From contig JADLDG010000034.1 of NCBI GenBank assembly GCA_020846775.1, positions 1 through 64,000 on the forward strand: DNA of 64,000 nt. The letters are read 5' to 3'. The translations under genes were made by a program, and so were the position numbers. Under the pieces are notes generated by a model, which did not search any database, was not told where the DNA came from, and saw only the letters and a list, made by a program, of their open reading frames with translations. The DNA comes from Nitrospirota bacterium. Its GTDB lineage: Bacteria > Nitrospirota > 9FT-COMBO-42-15 > HDB-SIOI813. Shown here in pieces: positions 35,366 to 43,783 of this stretch; position 1 is the stretch's first letter; each line of letters starts with the position of its first letter.

Positions 35366-35598
35366 TTACTCCTCCAACTGTCTTTTCAATTCTTCCTTGC
35401 TTGGCAGATACAACTGGCATTTATGTGCGAATGTTTGCTCATTGTTCACCAGCAAGGTTATTTCAACCAGAGCCTTCTTCTTATCTTTGCACAAAATGAT
35501 ACCAATTGTCCTGTTTTCATCTTCTGCCTTGACGTTGTGGAGAGGGTCTTTATATCAAATAATTTACGATTCGTTTGAGGGTTACTTGTTATTGCCAT
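35366..35598 (-). pseudogene. Remnant of a DUF1016/YhcG-type (PD-(D/E)xK) nuclease gene
   Basis: Between mod and the ATP-binding protein gene lies a broken frame. From 35548 to the TAA at 35366 the peptide reads NVKAEDENRTIGIILCKDKK and ends LYLPSKEELKRQLEE, the C-terminal end of DUF1016/YhcG proteins (typically DENPSIGIILCK and LPSxEEL). An ATG at 35598, overlapping the preceding gene's stop, starts a short frame that joins it only through a +1 shift at about 35548. The N-terminal 250 or so residues are absent. These proteins are common companions of restriction systems. Confidence 0.55.
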
Positions 35599-35601
35599 TG
35601 G

Positions 35602-36711
35602 TCAATCCTTTACTATCTCCCAATGCCCGCCTTTGTCAGGGCCGACACGTTTGAGAACTTTTTTTGATTTCAGTTTTGCAAGATTATTTTCCACTGCTGT
35701 CGTGCTTATTCTAAGCGTCGCAGCAAGTTCTGGTATTGTTACGAACTTATTCCTATCAATAATTCCTAATACCTTTCTTTCATTTTGACCCAACTTTTGA
35801 CCCAACTTTTTCACCCAACTTTCCTGGGTAGTCTCGTTGGTTATATCTTCCTCCTCTTTCTTTACTTCACTCCCTGTGGGCCGTTTAAAGACAATCGTAT
35901 AAAAGCCGCTTTGCCGGATCTTTGGTAGCGGAAGTCCTGCTGCGGCCATTGCCTCTCTCATCCGCCTGATTCCGGTACCTGCCAGTTCAACCTTGTCCAT
36001 ACGGAAAAAGAGGTCTGCAATGCGCTCGTTTCTCCGAACAGAAATTTTTCCGAAGTCTTTCTTCTGATGCCACGGGAATACGCCTGGATTTATAATCTCC
36101 ACCCTGTCATCAGATACTTCGACCATAAGACTCGTGCCCCGCACACTATAATCACGATGGATTATAGCGTTGGCAATCGCCTCCCGCAAGGCCTCAAATG
36201 GTATCTCATAGATGTCTTTACGATTCACGCCTTTTATCTCGCTACGGAGGTTCAAATGTTTCATAAGGAAAAACACGGCTGCATTGAACTGGGTAAGAAG
36301 GTCGTCCTGCACATCCTGCCTGTCATAGATGTGTATACGGTCTACCCCTTTGAATGCAATCAATGTCATCTGCGCCTGGACAATCAACCTGCGCGGCTCC
36401 TTGGCAAAAAAGAGGACACCGGCATTGGTAATCCCGTTACCCTCTGCAATGTTCAGGCTTGTCAGGATGTCACGAGGCACTATTTTACGTATGCTGATGT
36501 CTGCCTCTTTCAGGAAGTTCCGGATCTTTTCCTTTGAGATGTTGTCCCACGTTGCATCTTTATTGATCTTATCCTCAAAAGGCACTGTCTCATTCTCCTG
36601 GAACATTAATCTCAATTCATGGTTTGTCATCTTTTGTGTTGTGCCATCAAGCCTTCTGAAATAGCCGGAGCTGCAGCTATTCAGTATTCCTACTTTATTG
36701 ATATCCGTCAT
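35602..36711 (-). CDS. ATP-binding winged-helix protein (COG2865 type), lacking its N-terminal AlbA_2/Schlafen domain
   Basis: 369 residues. The middle shows the HATPase-like C-terminal part of the COG2865 family: EALREAIANAIIHRDYSVRG (about 170-189), VEIINPG (about 204-210) and GTGIRRM (about 246-252). The end (about 305-369) is a winged helix (TIPELAATLRISTTAVENNL). Relatives are usually 450-550 residues with an AlbA_2 (Schlafen-type) domain first; here the frame begins at its last strands (SGYFRRLDGTTQKMT), so about 100 residues are missing although ATG 36711 has an AGAGGA site. It lies between the SNF2 helicase and the type III genes. Confidence 0.75.
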   Translation of the reverse strand: MTDINKVGILNSCSSGYFRRLDGTTQKMTNHELRLMFQENETVPFEDKINKDATWDNISKEKIRNFLKEADISIRKIVPRDILTSLNIAEGNGITNAGVLFFAKEPRRLIVQAQMTLIAFKGVDRIHIYDRQDVQDDLLTQFNAAVFFLMKHLNLRSEIKGVNRKDIYEIPFEALREAIANAIIHRDYSVRGTSLMVEVSDDRVEIINPGVFPWHQKKDFGKISVRRNERIADLFFRMDKVELAGTGIRRMREAMAAAGLPLPKIRQSGFYTIVFKRPTGSEVKKEEEDITNETTQESWVKKLGQKLGQNERKVLGIIDRNKFVTIPELAATLRISTTAVENNLAKLKSKKVLKRVGPDKGGHWEIVKD

Positions 36712-36869
36712 TTAGTCAATATCCTCTTCTATACTATCGCCCATTTTATTAGCCTTTAAGTTCCTCATGTGATGCCCGCAGGGGAAAATATTACTAATAA
36801 CTTATTTCAGGACAAACGAGTAAAAATGTCTTATCTTTCAAATAGTAATAATTCCCTGTTCTCTGTCTA

Positions 36870-36904
36870 TTCTAATTATTTCTAATAGTTTCTAATAATT
36901 TCTA
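36870..36904. repeat. Ten-base-period repeat of TCTAATnnTT
   Basis: Three consecutive ten-base units, TCTAATTATT, TCTAATAGTT and TCTAATAATT, followed by a partial TCTAAG, in the 265-base spacer upstream of the ATP-binding protein gene. The period matches the DNA helix, so the copies face one side; on the coding strand they read TTAGAAATTA-like. Could be a regulator-binding array. I see no gene in the spacer. Confidence 0.55.
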
Positions 36905-36976
36905 AGCCAAAACCCATGAAGAATTTCTATCCGAACCAATGTTTCTTATGGCCTTATCCATTCTTGCCCGGTTCTA

Positions 36977-39844
36977 TTATAACAATCTCCATCGTATTGT
37001 AAACATAACATCACGTGATATTTTCTGTTTCAATCTTGCCTCAATCTCGCTTATCAGGTTTTCCTTTTTGCTATCCACTTCATCCTGCGCCTGATAGAGA
37101 TTCTGCCGCAGCGTATTTCTCTTCTTCTCCATTTCCTTGATTTCCCTCTGGGCAGCGACCTTTTCCTCAAGTTTGAGAATCTTCCTGGACTCGGTTTTTC
37201 TGGTTTTTATTTCTTTGTCAAGTTCTTTCAATTCAATTTCGAGGCTGTTTTTAACATCCTCTGCCCATTTATCGAGCTTTTCTATTTCCGAATCGAAAAA
37301 ACCGGCATTACGGCCGACATTCCTTTGCAGGATGTCCTCCTGTTGTTTGCCGGCTAACACTTCCAATGTCCTCATTACATCTCCAGAGATCTCGCCTTGA
37401 ATGGGTTTTATTGTGGCCGGCAGAGAAAAGAATCTCTGACACTGTTCTACATCCAGAGCCATGCCGTCATCTGTCATACCGCAAAATAAAATGTCGTTTT
37501 CGATTTCAAACGACTCGATTGTAAGATCACTAACAGACAACCAACCAGTCTTGCCGATTAATGGCTCCAATATGCCGATCTTCCTCTGCGTCCCTGAGTA
37601 ATCAAATACTAATTCCTGACAATCCAGTGCAGAGGACTTACATCTTTCAATAATACGCTGTGCAAGGGGGTGGCCGAACCTGTAGATGTTAGCGTCTTCA
37701 ATGTTCTTCCCTATTCTGTATGGTCCGGGATGGATGACCTCGCCAGGAAAGGGATTCTGCCGCAGTGTAAAGGAGTGCCCGTTATCGGCAAAGTCGGCAT
37801 AGGGTTCAAGATAATATTTTGTGAGTTCCCAGAGCCAGTTTTCGTATTTGGAAATATACTCCCTGCTCTCCTCAAGATTCATCCGGAGTTTTTCATGCAC
37901 CTCTTCATCGAAGTTCTCAAGGAGGTTCCGGCGCGTGAGCCGCATGGATCCGTCTATTTGGGGTTCAAGCTCCTTCTGAAGGGTATCAAAGGCGGCCTGT
38001 ATCTCATCCTCTGTCCGGCATTGCTGATAGATCTGTGCAATCCGCTTCTCAAAGTCAACACCGGACTCGATGCTCCCCAGGACCTCATCGCTTGCGCCAA
38101 AGACGCCTTCGAAGAGTTTGAATTTTTCAGCGAGAAGCTGGTATACCCTCTGGTCTGCGGCATTCTTCTTATTGAGGAAGTTCACAACCACCACATCGTG
38201 CTTTTGTCCGTAACGATGGCATCTCCCTATCCTCTGTTCAATCCGCTGAGGATTCCACGGGAGGTCATAATTTACAACAAGAGAGCAAAATTGCAGATTA
38301 ATCCCTTCGGCGGCCGCTTCGGTAGCAATCATGATCACCGCTTCATCCCTGAAGTAGTCCACGATAGCAGCCCGCATGTCCGCACTCTTTGAGCCTGTAA
38401 TCCTGTCCGTGCCCTGGTGCCTTTCTATCCATCGTTTATAAATCTCCTGAGATTTTGGATCACTGTTTGATCCGTTGAACAGGACAATGCTCCCCTTGTA
38501 ATCCGTATCTTCAAGAATGCTTGCAAGATATTTCTGAGTTCTGGTTGATTCAGTGAATATAATGGCCTTTTTACTGCCACCACGTTTCTCAGCTTCGGCA
38601 AAACCGGCTTTCAACGCAGTGATAAGAACCTCTCCCTTGGAGTTCCTCCGGATAGACCTGGCCAGTTCGTAGAATTCTTTCAACGACCGGCTTTCCTCCC
38701 GAATGGACTTTATTTCTTCTGGAGTATAGATCTTTAATTCTTCACCGCTTTCATCCTCTTCTGTCCATTCATCCTTCAACTCCTCATATTCTTCAAAGTT
38801 CTCAGAAATAGCGGACTCTAAAATCAGAGGTTCACATTCTTCAATAACTGCATCAAGCTTGTGTGCCAGGGCTTCGAGTGTCCCTGAAATGGCATAGGTA
38901 GAAGAGGCAAGGAGCTTACGCAAGATCAGCGTCATCAACTGTCTCTGACTTGCCGGTAATGCGTAAAGGTTAGGTCTTTGAAGGTATTCAGATACCATGT
39001 CATAGAGCATCTGTTCACTTTCCGTTGGATGGAACTCCTGTGTAATTGGAATCCTGTTGGTATATTTCACATACTCCAATACCTGTCTTCTGAGTGTCCG
39101 CTTGCAGACAGGGTAAAGACGCGCCTTCAGGTCATCAAAGTTGTCATCATTCGTCAGCCTGGCAAACTGACTTTTAAAGCTCTTCAGATCGCCAAAGGTA
39201 TAGTCATCAATAATACTCACGAGACCGTAGAGTTCCAGCAGGGAATTTTGAAGCGGGGTTGCAGTTAAAAGAAGCTTTGGAGAATGGGCAACGGCAGTTT
39301 TAATGGCACTGGCAATCTTATTGGTATTCTTATAAACATTTCGCAAGTGATGGGCCTCATCAATAACCACCAGGTCCCAATTGACCAGCTTGATATAGGC
39401 ATCCTTTGACCTGGCAAAGTGGTAAGAACAGATAATGACTTCATTCTGATGAAATGGATTCAGATTGCCTTTCCTGATTTCTTCGTTGAAGGATTTCGTT
39501 TCAAGGATACAGGAAGGGAGGAAAAACTTATCTGCCAGTTCCTGATTCCATTGTTTCCTGAGGCTGGAGGGGACTATAATAAGTATCCTTCTATTCCGTT
39601 CAGCCCATTTCTGAGAAAGGACGATACCGGCCTCTATGGTCTTGCCAAGGCCAACCTCATCTGCCAGAATTGCTCCTTTGGATAAGGGTGAACGAAAGGC
39701 AAATAAGGCGGCTTCTACCTGATGGGGATTTAGATCAACCTGTGCATCAGACAAAGAGGCGGCAAGCTTCTGCAGGCTGTCAGAAGAATATTGCCTTGTC
39801 AGTTCATACGCAAAGTATTTGGCGTGGTAAGATGTTATAGGCAT
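36977..39844 (-). CDS. SNF2/RapA-like DEAD/DEAH helicase of the defence island
   Basis: 955 residues. SNF2-type motor: Walker A ADEVGLGKT (61-69), VIDEAHHLR (about 159-167), LLTATPLQNS (about 192-201), motif VI RIEQRIGRCHRYGQ (about 530-543). The C-terminal third holds an unassigned domain and a long charged coiled coil (about 865-945). RapA/HepA-like members without an RNA-polymerase-binding N-terminus often accompany restriction systems (the DISARM DrmD protein is one example). It is encoded upstream of the truncated ATP-binding protein and the type III mod-res genes, all on the same strand, so it may be an accessory translocase of that system. Confidence 0.85.
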   Translation of the reverse strand: MPITSYHAKYFAYELTRQYSSDSLQKLAASLSDAQVDLNPHQVEAALFAFRSPLSKGAILADEVGLGKTIEAGIVLSQKWAERNRRILIIVPSSLRKQWNQELADKFFLPSCILETKSFNEEIRKGNLNPFHQNEVIICSYHFARSKDAYIKLVNWDLVVIDEAHHLRNVYKNTNKIASAIKTAVAHSPKLLLTATPLQNSLLELYGLVSIIDDYTFGDLKSFKSQFARLTNDDNFDDLKARLYPVCKRTLRRQVLEYVKYTNRIPITQEFHPTESEQMLYDMVSEYLQRPNLYALPASQRQLMTLILRKLLASSTYAISGTLEALAHKLDAVIEECEPLILESAISENFEEYEELKDEWTEEDESGEELKIYTPEEIKSIREESRSLKEFYELARSIRRNSKGEVLITALKAGFAEAEKRGGSKKAIIFTESTRTQKYLASILEDTDYKGSIVLFNGSNSDPKSQEIYKRWIERHQGTDRITGSKSADMRAAIVDYFRDEAVIMIATEAAAEGINLQFCSLVVNYDLPWNPQRIEQRIGRCHRYGQKHDVVVVNFLNKKNAADQRVYQLLAEKFKLFEGVFGASDEVLGSIESGVDFEKRIAQIYQQCRTEDEIQAAFDTLQKELEPQIDGSMRLTRRNLLENFDEEVHEKLRMNLEESREYISKYENWLWELTKYYLEPYADFADNGHSFTLRQNPFPGEVIHPGPYRIGKNIEDANIYRFGHPLAQRIIERCKSSALDCQELVFDYSGTQRKIGILEPLIGKTGWLSVSDLTIESFEIENDILFCGMTDDGMALDVEQCQRFFSLPATIKPIQGEISGDVMRTLEVLAGKQQEDILQRNVGRNAGFFDSEIEKLDKWAEDVKNSLEIELKELDKEIKTRKTESRKILKLEEKVAAQREIKEMEKKRNTLRQNLYQAQDEVDSKKENLISEIEARLKQKISRDVMFTIRWRLL

Positions 39845-39935
39845 TTATTCCAGGTCTGTTTTTGCCCATCATCTTACCATTGATGGACGAAAAAGTCATG
39901 AGACAGGCAGGAAATAGAAAACAAATAAAATCAAA

Positions 39936-39978
39936 ATTGACTTGATATGATCTTAGTGGATTGATAATATGAAGTGGT
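39936..39978 (+). repeat. 43-base inverted repeat, copy A, containing the fic promoter
   Basis: From ATTGACTTGATATGAT to ATATGAAGTGGT; 40 of 43 bases recur in opposite orientation at 41478-41520, with the mismatches in one four-base block. This copy contains TTGATA (39942-39947), a 17-base spacer and TAATAT (39965-39970), a good promoter for the fic gene starting at 40025. The two copies bound a 1.6-kb segment. Confidence 0.8.
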
Positions 39979-40024
39979 CAATGTCAGCATCATAGGCAAA
40001 TGGGGACAAAATGGCAGGCGTTAG

Positions 40025-40780
40025 ATGAGTGAGACATATAAAGAGATATTGGGGAAAGTTGATGCCATTAAGTCTGCCCTTGACTGCTATCGTCCCTTTC
40101 CTGAACATGTCGTTCAACAACTAAGGAATTATTACCGCATTGGTCTGACCTATACATCCAATGCCATAGAAGGGAACACCCTGACAGAGTCAGAGACCAG
40201 GGTTGTCATTGAGGATGGACTAACCATAGGCGGGAAGTCCATAAGAGAACATTCTGAGGCTATTGGACATGCAAGGGCCTATGACCATATTTATTCCCTC
40301 CTGAACAAGGCGTTGTCTGAGAAAGATGTCCTGTATCTTCACAGGCTTTTTTTTCAGCAGATAGAACCGGGTGACGCCGGAAAGTACCGGCAGAGGAATG
40401 TCATAATTACAGGGAATGATTTCCTGCCTCCTGATTATCGTGAGATTTCCGGGTTAATGAAAAGGCATGTTGAAAATCTGAACAGAGTCCAGACAGATCA
40501 ACACCCGCTTGAATGGGCTGGCGACCTGCACTCTGAGTTTGAATCCATTCATCCCTTCATTGATGGCAATGGAAGGGTCGGAAGACTTTTATTGAGTATA
40601 TTAACTATGAAGAATGGATACTGCCCTGTGATTATTCCTCCAATAAGAAGGGCAGCGTATATAGCGGCGTTGCAAAAGGCAAATAAAGGAGACCTGTCTA
40701 TGATAAGGACTTTCATTCTTAGTGTTGTCCATGAAGAGATGAAGTCATTAAATAGACTCGTTACAAGTCTCGTTCAGTGA
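40025..40780 (+). CDS. Fic-domain protein (probable AMP transferase), self-inhibited type
   Basis: 251 residues. The Fic motif HPFIDGNGR (176-184) is complete, with the catalytic histidine, so it should transfer AMP or a similar group from a nucleotide to a protein hydroxyl. An inhibitory helix motif S-N-A-I-E-G (45-50, S/T-x3-E-G/N) precedes the domain in the same chain, as in class II Fic proteins that keep themselves off until activated. An N-terminal Fic_N-like region covers about 1-90. It is divergent from the SNF2 helicase, with its own promoter in the inverted repeat. Commonly linked to toxins and phage response; target unknown. Confidence 0.9.
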   Translation: MSETYKEILGKVDAIKSALDCYRPFPEHVVQQLRNYYRIGLTYTSNAIEGNTLTESETRVVIEDGLTIGGKSIREHSEAIGHARAYDHIYSLLNKALSEKDVLYLHRLFFQQIEPGDAGKYRQRNVIITGNDFLPPDYREISGLMKRHVENLNRVQTDQHPLEWAGDLHSEFESIHPFIDGNGRVGRLLLSILTMKNGYCPVIIPPIRRAAYIAALQKANKGDLSMIRTFILSVVHEEMKSLNRLVTSLVQ

Positions 40781-40897
40781 GGAAGGGGCAATACGCTCAA
40801 TATGTCTTGTACAGCCTGTCAACTTGACAATGGGGAGTACCTTACTCACAATAAGACAGCAATAATAAGAACAAAAGAGGGTAGAAGATGAAAAAAA

Positions 40898-40960
40898 ATG
40901 AAACTTTCAAACATGAAGACTTTGTGGATAGTCGGCTTTGTAGAGGCTTTATCCTTAGGC
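40898..40960 (+). pseudogene. 5' fragment of an exported protein gene
   Basis: A frame from ATG 40898 begins MKLSNMKTLWIVGFVEALSL, a plausible signal peptide, behind a GAGGG site near 40878. After about 20 codons it runs into sequence that is the reverse strand of the truncated TrkA gene (stop at 41020), giving a meaningless cysteine-rich tail. This looks like a gene start joined to unrelated DNA by a deletion or inversion. Confidence 0.35.
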
Positions 40961-41265
40961 TACTCCTGCGCTTGCTTCTGCAGCCAACGCTTCTGCAACG
41001 TCGGTATATTTTTGCTGTGAGTTAGAATTACAATCTCGTCGCCTATGCGGAGTGTTGTTTCTTCATGCGCATGTGAAAACTTGCCATCACGGTAATAGCA
41101 GATGACCTCGAATTGCTCATCGCGAATGCTCGTCTCGACTCGCTTGAATCCGAGGGAGCGGCCGACCAGGCTGGCAATGACGTTGGCCTGGTAGCTATCG
41201 GTCAAGCAGAACAGGAAGTCGGTGGCCTGCCAGCCGAGGCTCTATGACGGCGTGTTTCGGCAGGC
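40960..41265 (-). pseudogene. TrkA-type K+ channel regulator, N-terminally truncated fragment
   Basis: Frame from about 41265 through the TGA-side end at 40960 encodes GWQATDFLFCLTDSYQANVI followed by VGRSLGFKRVETSIRDEQF and a TrkA_C domain (LRIGDEIVILTHSK near the end). The first part is the end of a TrkA_N nucleotide-binding domain; about 100 residues in front of it are missing. Base composition is more GC-rich than in the neighbouring genes. An internal ATG at 41205 could still give an 81-residue protein, but it would start inside the first domain. Confidence 0.55.
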
Positions 41266-41359
41266 AGGTCCGCAGAAGCATCGAGAAGATAAGTACCAGT
41301 GCCCGAAATACTTGCAGACCACACGAAACCGGACAGCGTACCTGAGTTCTGTTGCCTGA

Positions 41360-41482
41360 TTAACCATAAATGGATGCCGTCTCCTCACGCTGCAGGGCAT
41401 CTTTCAATCGAATGACATCTTCCTTGTTGACATCCCTATTCCGCTCAAGTGCGACACTCATTCCGGTAAGGTTGACCACCAC
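41360..41482 (-). pseudogene. Short fragment of unknown gene attached to inverted repeat B
   Basis: A 40-codon frame starting at GTG 41482, inside copy B of the 43-base repeat, and ending TAA at 41360. The peptide (MSVALERNRDVNKEDVIRLK and ending REETASIYG) looks like the soluble end of a larger protein. It has no ribosome-binding site. Together with the TrkA fragment it suggests that an ion-transport gene was cut here, but this origin is inferred. Nothing else is recognised in 41266-41477. Confidence 0.3.
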
Positions 41483-41520
41483 TTCATATTATCAATCCAC
41501 CTAAATCATATCAAGTCAAT
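41478..41520 (-). repeat. 43-base inverted repeat, copy B
   Basis: Reverse-orientation copy of 39936-39978 with mismatches only in the four-base block TTAG/CTTA. The promoter-like TTGATA and TAATAT are preserved and point leftward into the fragment at 41360-41482. Sequence identity ends at GAAGTGGT on the inner side and at ATTGAC on the outer side. Confidence 0.8.
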
Positions 41521-41610
41521 ATTAATTTCTTTGTCCTCTATTCTGCATCACCGGAAGTTCTCTTTTTGACGCCTGTAACGTAGTATGTTACGGTTTCATG
41601 GGGATACTGG

Positions 41611-43047
41611 TTAGGGTGGTCCGACCCCATCGAAGCCCTGCAACGTCCCCTGGTAAATGACATCGCATTTGCCCCCTTTGAGCATCTCGTAAGATTTGGA
41701 TGCGAGCGAGATGGCCGGACCTATGAGCGAAAGGAAGATATTCGGCTTGTCTATCTGTGGTTTATTGAAACTACCGTGTATCCTCTGGCTGTAAGTGGCG
41801 CACCCGTTGTCGTTGAGCACGGCAACCGTTACGTCCTCGAACCTGTCGTGGACGAAATCGAGCTTTCCATTAAGTGCGACACGGTTTTTTCTTGTGATAA
41901 AGGCCACGTCTTCGGCTTCAGCTATGCCGTTCCTGACTTTCCAGTCTGAGACAAGTTTTAATATCGTGCTCGTTCCCCCCAGGGACTCCATGTAGGCTCT
42001 CCCGAAATCGTAGCCCTTTGTAATCACCGTACCCATTGGGCCCACGACAAAGAATGCTCCCAGGTCTACCAGATTGAAGTTCTGGCTCTTTTCGTACTTA
42101 TTCAGCATACGGTCTATGTCAAGGCTTGCGAGAGAGAGGTTATTTCCCCGGATCGAGACATCTCCATGGGCACTCCTCGTGAGCTCATTTGAGGTGTTTC
42201 CCTTCATTGCGAGGTGCAATTTCATATCCATTTCGCCATGTATCGTTTGTTTCTGATTAAACGTCCCAAGAACCTCTTCGAAACGGAATTTTGTGAGCGC
42301 AAGGTCAATCGAGTATTCCCGGCTTTCGCCTGACATCATACCTTTGATGCTCCCTTTGCAGTCACCGCCAAAGATCCTCATAGTAAAGGGGGATGCCTCT
42401 AACTTCCCTTTGCGGACATTCATGTCAGCTCGAATATCAGAGATCCTCAACTCTTGTTCTTTCATTTCTTCGCATGACAAATGTCCATCGAAGGATAGGG
42501 CGCCAAAAGATTCTCCCCAGCCTGAAGAGAGGTCCTGGATCGAAAGGTCGCAGTTTTTCGCCTCGGTTTTTCCCCCCGATTTTACGTCTAAGTACGTGGC
42601 ATGCCCCCTCACGATAAGGATTTTCTCCATTTCAAAGGGACCCATGGGGGCAGGCTTCTTCTCTGTTGTTTCAAAATTAAAGCGCCCGTCTCTGTCTCTG
42701 GTGATGAACAAGCTGGGGGTAACGAACCTGAGCTGTCGTATGAGTACTTTCCGCCTGATAAGAGGCAGCAGTCTTAATTTAATATGCGCCTCTTTTGCCG
42801 AGGCAACAACTGTCCCATTGTTCTGTATAATAATATCTTCAAGAGATATTCCTACACCCGGGAATAACGAGAGCTTCATTTTGCCGTTCACAAGGACATT
42901 CATCCCCGTGGCAGTGGAAGCCGCCGCCTCTATGCGGGGTTTGTAAGAGTTCATGTCGAAGGTAAGCAGGAAGGCGACCGCAGCCAGGACAACAGCCGCT
43001 CCACTGACGCCAAGGATAAAAAGTATTTTTTTCGTCTTCGATTTCAC
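41611..43047 (-). CDS. AsmA-family envelope protein
   Basis: 478 residues from GTG 43047, which has AGGA nine bases upstream (a TTG at 43065 adds six residues but has no site). One N-terminal membrane helix (about 8-28), then the AsmA pattern FDMNSYKPRIEAAASTATGM (about 30-50) and a long beta-rich, probably bridge-like region. AsmA-like proteins sit in the inner membrane, project into the periplasm and are linked to phospholipid transport and outer-membrane homeostasis. The last residues (GFDGVGPP) are encoded by the dispersed repeat at 41616-41628, so the natural C-terminus may have been replaced. Confidence 0.8.
   Translation of the reverse strand: MKSKTKKILFILGVSGAAVVLAAVAFLLTFDMNSYKPRIEAAASTATGMNVLVNGKMKLSLFPGVGISLEDIIIQNNGTVVASAKEAHIKLRLLPLIRRKVLIRQLRFVTPSLFITRDRDGRFNFETTEKKPAPMGPFEMEKILIVRGHATYLDVKSGGKTEAKNCDLSIQDLSSGWGESFGALSFDGHLSCEEMKEQELRISDIRADMNVRKGKLEASPFTMRIFGGDCKGSIKGMMSGESREYSIDLALTKFRFEEVLGTFNQKQTIHGEMDMKLHLAMKGNTSNELTRSAHGDVSIRGNNLSLASLDIDRMLNKYEKSQNFNLVDLGAFFVVGPMGTVITKGYDFGRAYMESLGGTSTILKLVSDWKVRNGIAEAEDVAFITRKNRVALNGKLDFVHDRFEDVTVAVLNDNGCATYSQRIHGSFNKPQIDKPNIFLSLIGPAISLASKSYEMLKGGKCDVIYQGTLQGFDGVGPP
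41616..41628. repeat. Dispersed word GTGGTCCGACCCC, copy 2, inside the AsmA 3' end
   Basis: Exact match to 27748-27760. Here it supplies the last codons (GVGPP) and lies directly before the stop of the AsmA-family gene, showing that the element inserted at or close to a gene end. Confidence 0.55.
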
Positions 43048-43165
43048 CTGTCTTTGTCCTATCAACGATATCAGCGTTACCCCTTTGACCTCGCTCCCCT
43101 CTCACTGCATCCACAAATTCCTGTTGCCGATTTATTCCGCTTCCCTGTGCGATCATATATAATGC

Positions 43166-43783
43166 CTACCTCAGTAATTTCTGGTCAGCCATCGCCTTCA
43201 CCATGACACCGATATAGGATTTAATTTGATTCTGATCAGAGCCAAGGATCTCCGTTTCAGATGAGGCGGACCAGATCAGCTTGTCTTTACCTGCGTCATA
43301 AAGGTTGATTTCCATGACAGCGTATTCGTCCTCCGCCATATAACCTGGTGAGTACACAGCCTGCGAGCCATACCCGTAATAGTCGCGCCAATTGCTGTAA
43401 TAGGACTGCGGATAAGATGAGATCCCCGGAATATAGGTGTGCACTGTCTTTTTGCTCGCCAGCCTCGCAATGAGCACTGCATCGGCTCCCTGTTCCTTCA
43501 TCTTCGCAGCGATGGCCGAATTATCACCCTGCTTTTCATCAGGCATAACAGTATAACTCGCAACGGCATCCGTCCCCCTGGCCATGAGCTGCCGGACAAA
43601 CTCGTCCTCAAAAATTCTTTTATTTACCGGCTTCTTGGCTACCCCTATGATCATGATCTTATGGGGCTTCCCCTTATACAACGGGTCCTTCCATGCCGAG
43701 GTAAGCTTTGTAGTGGCACATGCCGCGATGAGCATTGTTATGAGTATCCCAAAACCAATTGAGACTTGCAAAGTCCGCTTCAT
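43166..43783 (-). CDS. DUF4136-like lipoprotein
   Basis: 205 residues from ATG 43783, preceded by AAGGAG (a start at 43807 has no site). Lipoprotein signal with lipobox IAAC (about Cys22). The mature domain has KIMIIGVAKKPVNKRIFEDEF (about 42-62), EQGADAVLIARLA (about 96-108), a tyrosine-rich loop SYPQSYYSNWRDYYGYGS and DKLIWSASSET near the end. This order (a small nucleotide-binding-like alpha/beta domain with W-S-A-x-S) is typical of DUF4136 and related periplasmic lipoproteins. Function unknown. It precedes the AsmA-family gene on the same strand with a 118-base gap. Confidence 0.6.
   Translation of the reverse strand: MKRTLQVSIGFGILITMLIAACATTKLTSAWKDPLYKGKPHKIMIIGVAKKPVNKRIFEDEFVRQLMARGTDAVASYTVMPDEKQGDNSAIAAKMKEQGADAVLIARLASKKTVHTYIPGISSYPQSYYSNWRDYYGYGSQAVYSPGYMAEDEYAVMEINLYDAGKDKLIWSASSETEILGSDQNQIKSYIGVMVKAMADQKLLR

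Noticed and set aside
37670-38392. 240-codon plus-strand frame opposite the SNF2 helicase
   Set aside because: Complement of conserved helicase motifs; no start site or family.
36977-40780. DISARM or BREX identity for the island
   Set aside because: No DrmA/DrmB, PglX/PglZ or BrxC-like gene is present; only a SNF2 helicase plus a type III pair.
39936-41520. Composite transposon between the 43-base inverted repeats
   Set aside because: No transposase or recombinase, no target-site duplication, and the repeats contain promoter sequence rather than transposon ends.
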